Positions 26,648 through 35,908 are shown, numbered from the stretch's first letter. The stretch: DNA of 64,000 nt from Burkholderiales bacterium (GCA_016790635.1 JAEUOR010000052.1:60311-124310); one strand, 5' to 3'. Numbers and translations: made by a program. The notes: generated from the letters alone by a model not told the origin.

Positions 26648-28258
26648 TCAGTCGTAGGCGCGAAAGCGGATCGTCGCGTCGCGGCGGATCTGCTCGACCA
26701 GCGCCACCTCCCAGGTGAGGTAGGCGCGCGCGTGCTTCTCGTAGTCGCCCTCGGTCTCATGATCGTAGGGCTTGTACCAGACGTCGTTGCGCTCGGTGGT
26801 GGGCCGCTTCACGCCGGTTTCTTCCGCGAGGCCGGCAGCGCGCCAGGCACGCATGCCGCCGTCCAGCACGCGCACGCGCGCGGCAGGCCAGGCGGCCTTC
26901 GCGTCCTCCGCCGCCAGGTGCGCCAGCACCCCGTCGTCGGACACCAGCACGACATCGCCGGCCGCGCCGCAGGCCGCGCGCGCTTCGCCCAGCCGGGCGC
27001 GCACCGCCCACCACGCACCCACGATGTGGCCGGCGCGGTACCTGAGGCTGGTGGCCAGGTCCAGCACCAGGGGCGGCGCTGCCGAATTCAGTGCCGCAGA
27101 GAGTTCGGCCGCCGCGAGAGTCGGCGCCGGCTCGAGGCCAGGCGGCGCGACCGTGGCGGGTCCGCTCTCGGTTGCCCAGTCTGCAAAGCCGTCGCTGCCT
27201 TCGGGTTCGAGCACGTATACCTCGTCCCAGCCCATCTGGTTCAGCCACGACGCGGTCATGACCGAGCGCACGCGCGCCGGGTCGATGAGCACGATGCGCG
27301 CGCCGCGCACGGCGACGAACTCATCGGTCGCCTGCACCAGCTGGCCGCCCGGCGCGTGGCGCGAGCCGGCGATGCGTTGCGCAGCGAATTCCTCGGCGGT
27401 ACGCACGTCCAGCAGGTAAAGGGTGCGCGCGGTCTCGGCGCGCCACGCGCGCACCTGCGCGGCGCTGGCAAACTTGACCTTGAAGCGCGCCGCGGCGTGC
27501 GCGGCCGCCGCCTGCGCGCGCTGCAAACCGGCTGCCGACGGCGGGCCGGCGACACGGGTCGCGCCGCGCTCGACCGTAAGGCCCGCCAGTTCCCAGCCCA
27601 TCGTGCCGTCCTTGAGGGCGACCACCTCGTTGGGTATGCCGGCGTTGCGCAACGACTGGCATCCGATGATGGAACGCGTCCGTCCGGCGCAGTTGACCAC
27701 CACCAGCGTGTCGGGGTCCGGGGCCAGGTCATGCACCCGATAGACGAGTTCGGCGCCCGGCACGTCGATGCCGCCGGGAATGTTCATGCGATGGTATTCG
27801 TCCCAGGGACGCGAATCGACGATCACCATGCGCCGTCCGGCCGCCTGCATGGCGGCGATCTCCGCAGGCGGGACACGCGGGGTGTCGTAGTGGTGCTCGA
27901 CGAACTCGCCAAACGCCTTGGAGGGCACGTTGACGCCGGAAAAAAGCTCGCCGCCGTCGGCCTGCCAGGCCGCACAGCCGCCGGCCAGGATGGCGATGTC
28001 ACCATAGCCCAGCGCGCCCAGGCGCGCGGCGGCACGTTCGGCCAGGCCTTCGCCGCCGCCGTCGAGCAGCACCAGCGGCGCGGACTTTCTGGGCAACAGC
28101 GCATCGACCATCAGTTCCAGGCGCGAGAGCGGCAGCGCGCAGGCAAAGAACGGATGCCCCTGGTAGTGCACGCCCTGCTCGCGCACGTCCAGGAGAGCAA
28201 ATTCGCTGCCCGACAAGAGCAGCGCGCGCACTTCCGCGGGCGTGACCGCGCGGCTCAT
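26648..28258 (-). CDS. Four-domain rhodanese-like sulfurtransferase
   Basis: A 536-residue protein of four rhodanese-like domains, at about 1-110, 120-230, 260-370 and 390-500. Each begins with an L/I-x-D-x-R-like strand: ALLDVREQG, VIVDSRPWDEY, LLDVRTAEEFA and a degenerate LVLDLATSLRY. Only domain 2 has the catalytic cysteine, in VVVNCAGRTRS (about residue 190). Domains 1, 3 and 4 have aspartate or other residues there (LLDGGGEG, LIDPARVRS, VSDDGVLAH), so they are probably structural. The start codon overlaps the stop of the thiol dioxygenase gene (ATGA). The pair suggests oxidation and sulfane transfer from cysteine or mercaptopropionate. Confidence 0.9.
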   Translation of the reverse strand: MSRAVTPAEVRALLLSGSEFALLDVREQGVHYQGHPFFACALPLSRLELMVDALLPRKSAPLVLLDGGGEGLAERAAARLGALGYGDIAILAGGCAAWQADGGELFSGVNVPSKAFGEFVEHHYDTPRVPPAEIAAMQAAGRRMVIVDSRPWDEYHRMNIPGGIDVPGAELVYRVHDLAPDPDTLVVVNCAGRTRSIIGCQSLRNAGIPNEVVALKDGTMGWELAGLTVERGATRVAGPPSAAGLQRAQAAAAHAAARFKVKFASAAQVRAWRAETARTLYLLDVRTAEEFAAQRIAGSRHAPGGQLVQATDEFVAVRGARIVLIDPARVRSVMTASWLNQMGWDEVYVLEPEGSDGFADWATESGPATVAPPGLEPAPTLAAAELSAALNSAAPPLVLDLATSLRYRAGHIVGAWWAVRARLGEARAACGAAGDVVLVSDDGVLAHLAAEDAKAAWPAARVRVLDGGMRAWRAAGLAEETGVKRPTTERNDVWYKPYDHETEGDYEKHARAYLTWEVALVEQIRRDATIRFRAYD

Positions 28259-28845
28259 GCGGGCACGGCGGTGCGCGCCTCGCGGATATCGCTATGCGGC
28301 GGGTAGACCTTCCACGACGCATCAGCCGCGGTGTAGTACTCGCGCCGGTGCAGTTGCTCCAGCGCCAACCCGTACATGTGGAAGTTGAGGACCCGGCCGT
28401 CGATGTGGATCGAATGCAGGTCGTCGGGCAGGAAGGAAACGCCGCTGCCCTGGCGCACCACATGTTCGGCGTCGCGCTGCGCGACGCCGCCGCCGGCGCG
28501 GTCGTAGAAGCGATTGACCTCGTCGCCCTCGATGCCGACGATCACCGCCCAGGTGGTGTGATTGTGCGGCGGCGTGCCGTACTTGCCACCGCCGGAATTG
28601 GCGTACAGCGCAAAGCGATGGTCCGCATCCTCGGAGAGCCGGTACAGGCAGGAGGTGCGCGCCGATCCGGGCGCGGGTGGCGGAAAGTCGTCGAGCGTGA
28701 AGAGGTCGGTGCGCGCCGCCAGCTGCATCAGGCGGGCACGGATCTTCGCCAGAGAGGAGCGCGTGACGCCCTCGGCTGACTCGATGGCGCGGATGTCGGC
28801 GATGGCGGCGGCGATCGCAGCCGCGCGTTCCTGGTTGCGTTCCAT
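28255..28845 (-). CDS. Cysteine dioxygenase-type thiol dioxygenase
   Basis: A 196-residue cupin of the CDO_I family, which oxidises a thiol to a sulfinic acid with Fe(II) and O2. The iron ligands are H94 and H96 (PPHNHTTWAVI) and probably H144 (DDLHSIHIDG). Whether it acts on cysteine or on 3-mercaptopropionate cannot be settled here. It is translationally coupled (ATGA overlap) to the four-domain rhodanese, and CDO-rhodanese fusions are known in related bacteria, so a joint role in thiol sulfur disposal is likely. ATG 28845 is chosen over one 14 codons upstream because the extension is not family-like. Confidence 0.9.
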   Translation of the reverse strand: MERNQERAAAIAAAIADIRAIESAEGVTRSSLAKIRARLMQLAARTDLFTLDDFPPPAPGSARTSCLYRLSEDADHRFALYANSGGGKYGTPPHNHTTWAVIVGIEGDEVNRFYDRAGGGVAQRDAEHVVRQGSGVSFLPDDLHSIHIDGRVLNFHMYGLALEQLHRREYYTAADASWKVYPPHSDIREARTAVPA

Positions 28846-28980
28846 GCGGTGCTCCTGGATGTGTAGGCACGGATCATCCCGCGCCAAGACTGCCCTTATG
28901 GTACCGCGTTGCCCGGCGACAGGGCGCGCCGCCCGTGTGTCGCCGGCGGGCCGCGCGGCCGCCCGGGCGTCCTCCGACCT

Positions 28981-29424
28981 TCAGTGAAGGATCAGCACCG
29001 GTACCCGGGTATGCGAGGCGACACCCTCTGCCGTGCTGCCGTGGATCAACCGATCCAGTCCGCGCCGGCCATGCGAGGCCATCAGGATAAGGTCGCAACC
29101 GTGCCTGGCGGCTGCCCCGACGATGGCGTCGACCGGCACATCGGATTCGATGAAGTCGCTGGCGAACTCCACGCCCTCCGCGCGGGCACGCAGCCCGATG
29201 CGCGCCAGGACCGCCTTGGCGTGCGCGTTCACCTTCTCGCGATGATCGCCGATGGACTCGGCGCGGCGCGAGATGAATTCACCGCTCAGCGGCACTTCGT
29301 ATTCCGGTTCGGCGATGAAACCGGTCACCTTGGCGCCGATCGAACGGGCGAAACGTATGCCGGTGTCGATGGCTCGATCGGAGAACTCGCTGCCGTCGAC
29401 GGGGATCAGGATGTGCTTGAACAT
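28981..29424 (-). CDS. Universal stress protein, UspA family
   Basis: A 147-residue Usp. It begins FKHILIPVDGSEFSDRAIDT and ends with the ATP-loop-like LILMASHGRRGLDRLIHGST, VASHTRVPVLIL. It is the first of two Usps divergently oriented around a 229-base region containing FNR-type boxes. Usps of this kind respond to oxygen limitation in denitrifiers and facultative anaerobes. A longer frame exists upstream, but ATG 29424 begins the domain exactly. Confidence 0.93.
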   Translation of the reverse strand: MFKHILIPVDGSEFSDRAIDTGIRFARSIGAKVTGFIAEPEYEVPLSGEFISRRAESIGDHREKVNAHAKAVLARIGLRARAEGVEFASDFIESDVPVDAIVGAAARHGCDLILMASHGRRGLDRLIHGSTAEGVASHTRVPVLILH

Positions 29425-29513
29425 GGCGATCTCCCTCCTCAGGGTGATGAATGGCGGACCACGCTCCGGGTGGACCGGTCTGATCGAGACTACGCCGCCG
29501 CGGCGCGCTGCCA

Positions 29514-29527
29514 TTGACCTGCCTCAA
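29514..29527 (-). promoter_or_regulatory. Imperfect FNR box upstream of the minus-strand Usp gene
   Basis: TTGACCTGCCTCAA matches TTGA-N6-TCAA with two off-consensus inner bases (TTGAC, CTCAA). Its centre is 97 bases upstream of the start codon at 29424, leaving room for a start near 29479 and a -10-like TAGTCT at 29487-29492 (minus strand). It is weaker than the hemN and ccoN boxes. Confidence 0.4.
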
Positions 29528-29562
29528 TTCGATGCGCGCCGCGCATCGTGGCTGCCAGCGCG

Positions 29563-29576
29563 TTGATCCACGTCAA
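29563..29576 (+). promoter_or_regulatory. FNR/ANR box upstream of the plus-strand Usp gene
   Basis: TTGATCCACGTCAA matches TTGAT-N4-ATCAA with one mismatch and nearly repeats the hemN box (TTGATCCATGTCAA). It lies 77 bases upstream of the Usp start codon at 29654 and allows class II placement with a weak -10 around 29597-29603. Confidence 0.7.
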
Positions 29577-29653
29577 CACGCGCGCCGGTGCGCCCTTTAA
29601 CTTCTGCCGTGTCGGCACAACATTCGTGCCATTCCATCCACAAGGAGAAAACC

Positions 29654-30097
<444 letters not shown>

Positions 30098-30117
30098 GCC
30101 CTGGCCAGTCCGCGCGG

Positions 30118-30354
30118 CTACGACCGGTTGATCTCGTCGGCGCCGCGCGTCAGCAGCACGGTCAGCAGCGACGAGGCCGCGCCGACCGCCCAGAAGCCGA
30201 AAAAGCCGATGGTGTAGGCGCCCAGGCGGCTGATGTGCAACTCTTCGCCGAAGAGCCAGAACTGCTGCGGATCGAGGAGCGAGAAGAACACGCCGACTGC
30301 CCCGGCCGCCGCCAGGAAGGACGGCCACAACACCCACATGGCTTTTTGCAGCAT
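30118..30354 (-). CDS. Small membrane protein of the cco cluster
   Basis: A 78-residue protein with two hydrophobic segments: MWVLWPSFLAAAGAVGVFFSLL and GAYTIGFFGFWAVGAASSLLTVLL. Similar short proteins occur downstream of ccoGH in betaproteobacteria; their role is not known. It is 27 bases downstream of ccoH on the same strand, so it is probably part of the ccoNOQPGH transcript. It is a conserved-context call, not a family assignment. Confidence 0.7.
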   Translation of the reverse strand: MLQKAMWVLWPSFLAAAGAVGVFFSLLDPQQFWLFGEELHISRLGAYTIGFFGFWAVGAASSLLTVLLTRGADEINRS

Positions 30355-30381
30355 GGCTGACTCCCGGCGCGAGCGCGGTCT

Positions 30382-30903
30382 CTAGCGGCGCGCGGCCGGC
30401 GCCATCGCCAGCGGCCGGTGCGCCGGATCGCTCCAGTCGGCGACCAGTCGCCATTCGGAGGTTTCAAGAAAGGCGATCCAGCGCGCCCCCGCCCCCTCGG
30501 CCAGGCGCAGACTGCCTTCGTAGATCCCCCCGCCCTGATGCGCCAGGACCAGGTTGTGGTCCAGGCCCGCGCGGGTCGGATGCGCCAGGCGCAGGGTCAC
30601 GGCCGCAGCGAGCACCCCGTCGCCGGACAGCGCAATCCGCACGCGCGCGCGCGCCGCGTCGTAGGACACTTCCGCGCGCACCTGTCGCGCTGCCGCCGCG
30701 TCCTCGCGTGCCAGGGTGCGGTTGATCGTCAGCCCGCGCTTGTAGTAGTCGTCCGCCACCAGGCCGTCGCTGGTGCGAAACGCGATCACGGTCGTGATGA
30801 CCCCGGCGACCACCACGGCCGCCGGCCCGGCCATGATCAACCAGGGCCAGGGCTCGCGGTACCAGGGATTTGCCGGCAGTTCAAGCGTCGGGATGTCCTT
30901 CAT
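30382..30903 (-). CDS. ccoH: FixH/CcoH-family cbb3 oxidase assembly protein
   Basis: A 173-residue protein. A single transmembrane segment lies at about 18-38 (WLIMAGPAAVVVAGVITTVIAF), followed by SDGLVADDYYKRGLTINRTL, the FixH hallmark, and a periplasmic beta-rich domain. CcoH stabilises CcoP within the cbb3 complex. It is 55 bases after ccoG; the gap contains a 15-base palindrome. It comes before the small membrane protein at 30118-30354. Confidence 0.9.
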   Translation of the reverse strand: MKDIPTLELPANPWYREPWPWLIMAGPAAVVVAGVITTVIAFRTSDGLVADDYYKRGLTINRTLAREDAAAARQVRAEVSYDAARARVRIALSGDGVLAAAVTLRLAHPTRAGLDHNLVLAHQGGGIYEGSLRLAEGAGARWIAFLETSEWRLVADWSDPAHRPLAMAPAARR

Positions 30904-30919
30904 GTCGAGCCTCCGGAAA

Positions 30920-30934
30920 TGGGGTCAGACCCCA
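30920..30934. repeat. Perfect 15-base palindrome in the ccoG-ccoH gap
   Basis: TGGGGTCAGACCCCA occurs between ccoG and ccoH, within AAATGGGG...CCCCAATT. I recognise GGGGTCAGACCCC-type palindromes as dispersed intergenic elements in many betaproteobacterial and gammaproteobacterial genomes. Within this window I saw only this one. Confidence 0.6.
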
Positions 30935-30958
30935 ATTGATTTGTTGCGGCCACAGCAT

Positions 30959-32410
30959 TCATCGCGGCACCAGGAACACGGCGCTTTCGCGCACCTTGAT
31001 GGACGCATCGCCGATCGCTTCGACCAGGAATTCGATGCGGTGCGAGCCGGAGGCCAGGCGGCCCGGCGGGATGCGCACGCGCACCGGCACCATGCGGGTC
31101 GTGGCGCCCGGCAGTTCGGCGACCGACTCCGACACCACCTCGATGCCGTCGATGCCCGCAGCCACGATCTTGTAGCGCCGCGGCGCCTCCTGCGTATTCA
31201 TGATCTGCAGGCGGTAGACGTTCTCGACCATGCCGTCCTCGACGACCTGCCCGAGCGCGCCGCGATCGCGGATCACGTCGACCTTGAGCGGCACGCGCAG
31301 CGCGATCGAGGCCAGGAGCGTGATGATCACCGTACCCACGATGGCGCTGTAGATCAACGTGCGCGGGCGCAGCACGCGCGCCCAGACCTGGCGTGGCGTC
31401 CAGCGTCCGGCCATGCCGTTCTCGGTCGAGTAGCGGATCAGGCCGCGCGCATAGCCCATCTTGTCCATCACCTGGTTGCAGCCGTCGATGCAGGCCGCGC
31501 AGCCGATGCACTCGTACTGCAGTCCCTTGCGGATGTCGATGCCGGTCGGGCACACCTGCACGCAGATGCCGCAGTCGACACAGTCACCCATCCCGCCGGC
31601 CTTGTGGTCGACCTTGCGGCTGCGGCCGCCGCGCGGCTCGCCGCGCGCCTGGTCGTAGGTGATGATCATGGTGTCGCGATCGAACATCGCGCTCTGGAAG
31701 CGCGCATACGGACACATGTACTTGCAGACCTGCTCGCGCATCCAGCCGGCGTTGCCGTAGGTGGCGAAGGCGTAGAAGAAGATCCAGAAGGTCTCCCAGG
31801 GCCCCAGCGTCCAGCCGGCGAACGACGGCACCAGGCTGCGGATGGGCGTGAAATAGCCGACGAAGGTGAGGCCGGTCCACAGCGCCAGCAGCACCCAGAG
31901 CGAGTGCTTGGCGCCCTTGCGCAGGAATTTCTCCCTGGCCGTGCCGCGTTCATCCAGGCGCATGCGCGCGCCGCGATCGCCCTCGCAGAGGCGCTCGATC
32001 CACAGGAACATCTCGGTATAGACCGTCTGCGGGCAGGCGTAACCGCACCACAACCGCCCGGCGACGGTGGTGAAGAGGAACAGAGACAGCGCGGAGATGA
32101 TGAGGAGCGCGGTCAGGTAGATGAAGTCCTGCGGCCACAGCACCAGGCCGAAGATCATGAACTTGCGTTCGGCCAGGTTGAAGAGCACGGCCTGGCGACC
32201 GTTCCAGTCAAGCCAGGCGGTGCCGTAGAACAGGATCTGCGTGAACCAGACCAGCGCCCAGCGCCAGCCGGCGAACCACCCGTGCACCGCGCGCGGGTAG
32301 ATCTTCTTGCGCACCTCGTAGAGCGCGGCCTCGACTTCGCCCGCGAGCTGGATCACCTGCGCGGCAGGCGCCTGGCCGGCGGGCAGAACGCGCTCCTCTT
32401 GGGGGCTCAC
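30959..32410 (-). CDS. ccoG: cbb3 oxidase accessory protein CcoG (polyferredoxin)
   Basis: A 483-residue membrane ferredoxin, reported in other bacteria to reduce Cu(II) for cbb3 oxidase copper supply. Five hydrophobic segments are seen. Cysteine motifs are LWCGYACPQTVY, VCKYMCPYARFQ and the two-cluster ferredoxin GDCVDCGICVQVCPTG with CIGCAACIDGCNQ. A C-terminal periplasmic domain follows the last membrane segment (IVGTVIITLLASIAL). The start is GTG 32410, which overlaps the ccoP stop as GTGA; a further ATG lies upstream inside ccoP and gives an arginine-rich artefact. Length fits the family. Confidence 0.95.
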   Translation of the reverse strand: MSPQEERVLPAGQAPAAQVIQLAGEVEAALYEVRKKIYPRAVHGWFAGWRWALVWFTQILFYGTAWLDWNGRQAVLFNLAERKFMIFGLVLWPQDFIYLTALLIISALSLFLFTTVAGRLWCGYACPQTVYTEMFLWIERLCEGDRGARMRLDERGTAREKFLRKGAKHSLWVLLALWTGLTFVGYFTPIRSLVPSFAGWTLGPWETFWIFFYAFATYGNAGWMREQVCKYMCPYARFQSAMFDRDTMIITYDQARGEPRGGRSRKVDHKAGGMGDCVDCGICVQVCPTGIDIRKGLQYECIGCAACIDGCNQVMDKMGYARGLIRYSTENGMAGRWTPRQVWARVLRPRTLIYSAIVGTVIITLLASIALRVPLKVDVIRDRGALGQVVEDGMVENVYRLQIMNTQEAPRRYKIVAAGIDGIEVVSESVAELPGATTRMVPVRVRIPPGRLASGSHRIEFLVEAIGDASIKVRESAVFLVPR

Positions 32411-33435
32411 TTTGCTCCGGCCGGGGAAGCGGGTGCCGCGGCCGCGGCGGGAGCCGGCGGACTGGCCGGTGCCGCGGCCGGCGCGGCTGCGGGAGCGGGC
32501 GCTGCGGCGACCGCTGCGGCCGGCGCCTCGCCACCTCCCAGGCCGAACACCCATGCGGTCAGCAGATGAACCTTGGCCTCGCCCAGGAACTCCTTGTGCG
32601 CCGGCATCATGTTGTCGCGGCCCTTGACGATGCTCTCGGTCACCGCGGCGACCCCGCCGCCATGCAGCCAGATCTTGTCGGTCAGGTTGGGGGCGCCCAG
32701 CGCGGGATTGCCGCGCCCGTCGGCGCCATGGCAGGCGGCACAGACGGCGAACTTCGCGCGGCCCTTCTGCGCCGCGATCGAATCATGCGCGGCGCCGGAG
32801 AGCGAAAGCGCGTAGTTGGCCACGTTTTTCACGTCTTCCTCGCCGCCAAGCGCAGCCGCCATGGGCGGCATGACACCATTGCGCCCGGCCAGGATCGAGG
32901 TCTTGATGGCGTCAGGCGTGCCGCCCCACAGCCAGTCGCGGTCGGTCAGGTTGGGAAAGCCCTTGCTGCCGCGCGCGTCCGAGCCATGGCACTGTGCACA
33001 GTAGTTGAGGAACAGCCGCGCGCCGATCTCGCGCGCCTGCGGGTCGGCGGCGAGCGTGGCCGCATCCTTGGCCAGGAACTTGGCGAACAGCGGTCCGGAC
33101 TCGGCGTCTGCCTTCTTGACCTCGTCGGCGTACTGCCCGGTCGAGGACCAAGCCAGGCTGCCGGCAAAACCACCCAGCCCCGGATAAAGATACAGATAGA
33201 TCAGCGAGAAGAAGACCGTGATGTAGAACAGCCACATCCACCAGCGCGGCAGCGGATTGTTGTACTCGGTCAGATCCTCGTCCCAGACGTGGCCGCTGGT
33301 CTGGATGTTGCCCTTTTCGTCACGGATGACGGTGCGACTGGACGTGAAGATGAGCAGGATGATGCAGAACACCAGCGAGACGATGGTCGCGATGGTGATG
33401 TAGCCGCTCCAGAAACCGCTGGTGAAGTCGGCCAT
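32407..33435 (-). CDS. ccoP: cbb3-type cytochrome c oxidase subunit III (dihaem)
   Basis: A 342-residue membrane dihaem c cytochrome feeding electrons to CcoN. Two transmembrane helices (12-30 and 68-84) and FixP-type EYNNPLPRWWMWLFY precede two haem sites: CAQCH (146-150) and CAACH (232-236). Methionine ligands are likely in GVMPPMAAAL and NMMPAHKEFL. The last 40 residues (from about 302) form an Ala/Pro low-complexity tail unlike classic CcoP. It follows ccoQ with a one-base gap and overlaps ccoG by 4 bases. Confidence 0.96.
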   Translation of the reverse strand: MADFTSGFWSGYITIATIVSLVFCIILLIFTSSRTVIRDEKGNIQTSGHVWDEDLTEYNNPLPRWWMWLFYITVFFSLIYLYLYPGLGGFAGSLAWSSTGQYADEVKKADAESGPLFAKFLAKDAATLAADPQAREIGARLFLNYCAQCHGSDARGSKGFPNLTDRDWLWGGTPDAIKTSILAGRNGVMPPMAAALGGEEDVKNVANYALSLSGAAHDSIAAQKGRAKFAVCAACHGADGRGNPALGAPNLTDKIWLHGGGVAAVTESIVKGRDNMMPAHKEFLGEAKVHLLTAWVFGLGGGEAPAAAVAAAPAPAAAPAAAPASPPAPAAAAAPASPAGAK

Positions 33436-33436
33436 G

Positions 33437-33586
33437 TCAGGTCCCCTTGACGTCGTCGTCGAAAGGAATCATCGCGTCGGCCTCGAAGCGCTGCCGGTTG
33501 GCCGGCCAGACGGCCCAGGCGACGATGCCCAGAAAGACCGCGAACGACAGCGCGGTCACCATGATGCGCAGGATGTTGATGTCCAC
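33437..33586 (-). CDS. ccoQ: cbb3-type cytochrome oxidase subunit CcoQ
   Basis: A 49-residue small membrane protein found by reading the gap between ccoO and ccoP. It begins at GTG 33586 (VDINILRIMVTALSFAVFLG), has one hydrophobic segment ending in IVAWAVWP, and then the typical NRQRFEADAMIPFDDD. The GGAG at 33592-33595 (minus strand) supports the GTG. Its stop is one base before the ccoP start. CcoQ stabilises the oxidase. Confidence 0.9.
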   Translation of the reverse strand: MDINILRIMVTALSFAVFLGIVAWAVWPANRQRFEADAMIPFDDDVKGT

Positions 33587-33598
33587 AGCGTGCTCCGT

Positions 33599-34324
33599 CT
33601 ACTTGGGTTTCGAACCATTGGCCACCGCGACCTGCGGTGGGGCCGCGGCAGGTGTTGCCGGCGACGCCGGGGCAGCTGCCACCGGATCGCTGCCGGGCAG
33701 GCCGGCCGCCGGCGTGCGCGGCTTGATCACCGTGCCGAGTCCCTGCAGATAGGCGATCAGTGCGTCCTCCTCGGTCTTTCCGGTCAACTCCTTTTCGGCG
33801 CCGGCGAAATCCGCCTCGGTATAGGGCACGCCCAGCCGGGCCAGCGCCTTCATCTTGGGCACTGCCGACTTGGGATCGAGCGCGGTCTTGGCCAGCCAGG
33901 GGTAGCCCGGCATGTTCGACTCGGGCACCACGTCGCGCGGATTGGCCAGGTGGATGCGATGCCACTCGTCGCTGTAGCGTCCGCCCACGCGCGCCAGATC
34001 GGGGCCGGTGCGCTTGCTGCCCCACTGGAACGGATGGTCATAGACGAACTCTCCGGCCACCGAGTAATGCCCGTAGCGCTCGGTTTCGGCGCGGAACGGC
34101 CGTACCATCTGCGAATGGCAGTTGTAGCAGCCCTCGCGCACGTAGACGTCGCGCCCCGACAGTCTGAGCGCGGTGTAGGGCTTCAAGCCCGCGACCGGCT
34201 CGGTAGTCGACTTCTGGAAGAACAGCGGAACGATCTCGATCAGTCCGCCGATGCTCACCGTGAGCACGATGAGCACGATCATGAGGCCGATGTTGCGTTC
34301 GATCGGCTGGTGCGAGAAATTCAT
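33599..34324 (-). CDS. ccoO: cbb3-type cytochrome c oxidase subunit II (monohaem)
   Basis: A 241-residue membrane-anchored monohaem cytochrome c. The N-terminal anchor is [23 protein letters not shown] (11-33). The haem motif is CYNCH (66-70) in [17 protein letters not shown], and [10 protein letters not shown] supplies a likely Met ligand. [20 protein letters not shown] is highly typical. The end, from about residue 200, is an Ala/Pro-rich extension. It sits 26 bases downstream of ccoN and 12 bases upstream of ccoQ. Confidence 0.96.
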   Translation of the reverse strand: MNFSHQPIERNIGLMIVLIVLTVSIGGLIEIVPLFFQKSTTEPVAGLKPYTALRLSGRDVYVREGCYNCHSQMVRPFRAETERYGHYSVAGEFVYDHPFQWGSKRTGPDLARVGGRYSDEWHRIHLANPRDVVPESNMPGYPWLAKTALDPKSAVPKMKALARLGVPYTEADFAGAEKELTGKTEEDALIAYLQGLGTVIKPRTPAAGLPGSDPVAAAPASPATPAAAPPQVAVANGSKPK

Positions 34325-34350
34325 GGTTCACCCGGGCTTAGGTTGGTCGT

Positions 34351-35793
34351 TTACGCGTGGGCCAGCGTCGCGGCGGTCGGCCGCGGCACCGGCGCATCGT
34401 CGATGGCGCGTCCGGCAGCGATGGTGCGGAACATGTTGTAGGTCATGATCAGCATGCCGCTGAAGTACAGGAGCCCGCCGATCAGGCGGATCACGTAGTA
34501 CGGGAAGGTCGCCTTGACCGACTCGACGAAGGTGTAGGTGAGCGTGCCGTCGACGTTGACCGCGCGCCACATGAGACCCTGCATGACACCGGCGATCCAC
34601 ATCGCGGCGATGTAGAGGACGATGCCGACGGTGGCGATCCAGAAGTGCAGCTCGATCAGGCGCGTGCTCCACATCTCCTTCAGGCCGTACAGGCGCGGCA
34701 GCAGGAAGTAGATGCAGCCCATCGACACCAGGCCGACCCAGCCCAATGCGCCGGAGTGCACGTGGCCGACGGTCCAGTCGGTGTAGTGCGAGAGCGCGTT
34801 GACCGTCTTGATCGCCATCATCGGACCTTCGAAGGTCGACATGCCGTAGAACGACAGCGAGGTGATCAGGAATTTCAGGATCGGGTCATCGCGCAGTTTG
34901 TGCCAGGCGCCCTGCAGGGTCATGATGCCGTTGATCATGCCGCCCCACGACGGTGCCAGCAGGATCAGCGAGAAGAGCATGCCCACCGACTGCGTCCAGT
35001 CCGGCAGCGCGGTGTAATGCAGGTGGTGCGGGCCGGCCCACATGTAGGTAAAGATCAGCGCCCAGAAGTGCACCACCGACAGACGGTAGGAATACACCGG
35101 GCGACCGGCCTGCTTCGGCACGAAGTAGTACATCATGCCGAGGAAACCGGCAGTCAGGAAGAAGCCGACGGCGTTGTGACCGTACCACCACTGGATCATC
35201 GCGTCCTGCGCGCCGGCATAGCACGAGTAGGATTTGAAGGCAGCGACCGGAATCGCGCAGCTATTGACAATGTGCAGCAGCGCCACGGCAAGGATGAAGC
35301 CGCCGAAGAACCAGTTGGCCACGTAAATGTGGCTGACCGTGCGCTTGGCGATGGTGCCGAAGAAGACGACCGCGTAGGAAACCCAGACGACGGCGATCAG
35401 CAGGTCGATCGGCCACTCGAGCTCGGCGTATTCCTTGCCCTGCGTCATGCCCAGCGGAAGCGTTACGGCAGCGAGAACGATCACCAGCTGCCAGCCCCAG
35501 AACGTGAACCCGGCGAGCGGGCCGGCGAACAGGCGCGTATGGCAGGTACGCTGCACGCACCAGTACGACGTGGCAAACAGCGCGCTGCCGCCGAAGGCGA
35601 AGATCACCGCGTTGGTATGCAACGGGCGCAGACGACCGTACGACAGCCATTCAATGCCGAAGGTCAGATCCGGCCAGACAAGCTGGGCCGCGATGAAGAC
35701 ACCCACGGACATGCCGACGATGCCCCAGATGACGGCCATTACGGCAAATTGCCGCACTACCTTGTAGTTATAGTTCGATTGCGTTTCCGACAT
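34351..35793 (-). CDS. ccoN: cbb3-type cytochrome c oxidase subunit I
   Basis: A 480-residue catalytic subunit with about 12 transmembrane helices. The high- and low-spin haem and CuB ligand regions are seen: [31 protein letters not shown] and [13 protein letters not shown]. Other conserved parts are [21 protein letters not shown] and [20 protein letters not shown]. It is first in ccoNOQPGH, behind a GAGGTGG ribosome binding site and an FNR-controlled promoter. The enzyme reduces oxygen with high affinity under microaerobic conditions. Confidence 0.98.
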   Translation of the reverse strand: MSETQSNYNYKVVRQFAVMAVIWGIVGMSVGVFIAAQLVWPDLTFGIEWLSYGRLRPLHTNAVIFAFGGSALFATSYWCVQRTCHTRLFAGPLAGFTFWGWQLVIVLAAVTLPLGMTQGKEYAELEWPIDLLIAVVWVSYAVVFFGTIAKRTVSHIYVANWFFGGFILAVALLHIVNSCAIPVAAFKSYSCYAGAQDAMIQWWYGHNAVGFFLTAGFLGMMYYFVPKQAGRPVYSYRLSVVHFWALIFTYMWAGPHHLHYTALPDWTQSVGMLFSLILLAPSWGGMINGIMTLQGAWHKLRDDPILKFLITSLSFYGMSTFEGPMMAIKTVNALSHYTDWTVGHVHSGALGWVGLVSMGCIYFLLPRLYGLKEMWSTRLIELHFWIATVGIVLYIAAMWIAGVMQGLMWRAVNVDGTLTYTFVESVKATFPYYVIRLIGGLLYFSGMLIMTYNMFRTIAAGRAIDDAPVPRPTAATLAHA

Positions 35794-35866
35794 GGAACCA
35801 CCTCTTTATTGAAAAAAGGAAAGCCTCTCATGCTACCCCCCTGACGCTTCAGGTAGCGCGTTAGCG

Positions 35867-35908
35867 ATGATATTTTAACTTATCTTGAACGATTTTGACG
35901 TACATCAA
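35867..35908 (-). promoter_or_regulatory. FNR-dependent class II promoter of the cco operon
   Basis: An FNR/ANR box (minus strand TTGATGTACGTCAA, 35895-35908) has its centre 29.5 bases from the first base of a -10 TATCAT (minus strand, 35867-35872). This places it at -41.5 from a start near 35860, the classic FNR activation position. The leader to ccoN would be about 66 nt. It lies between the ccoS terminator and ccoN. Confidence 0.8.
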
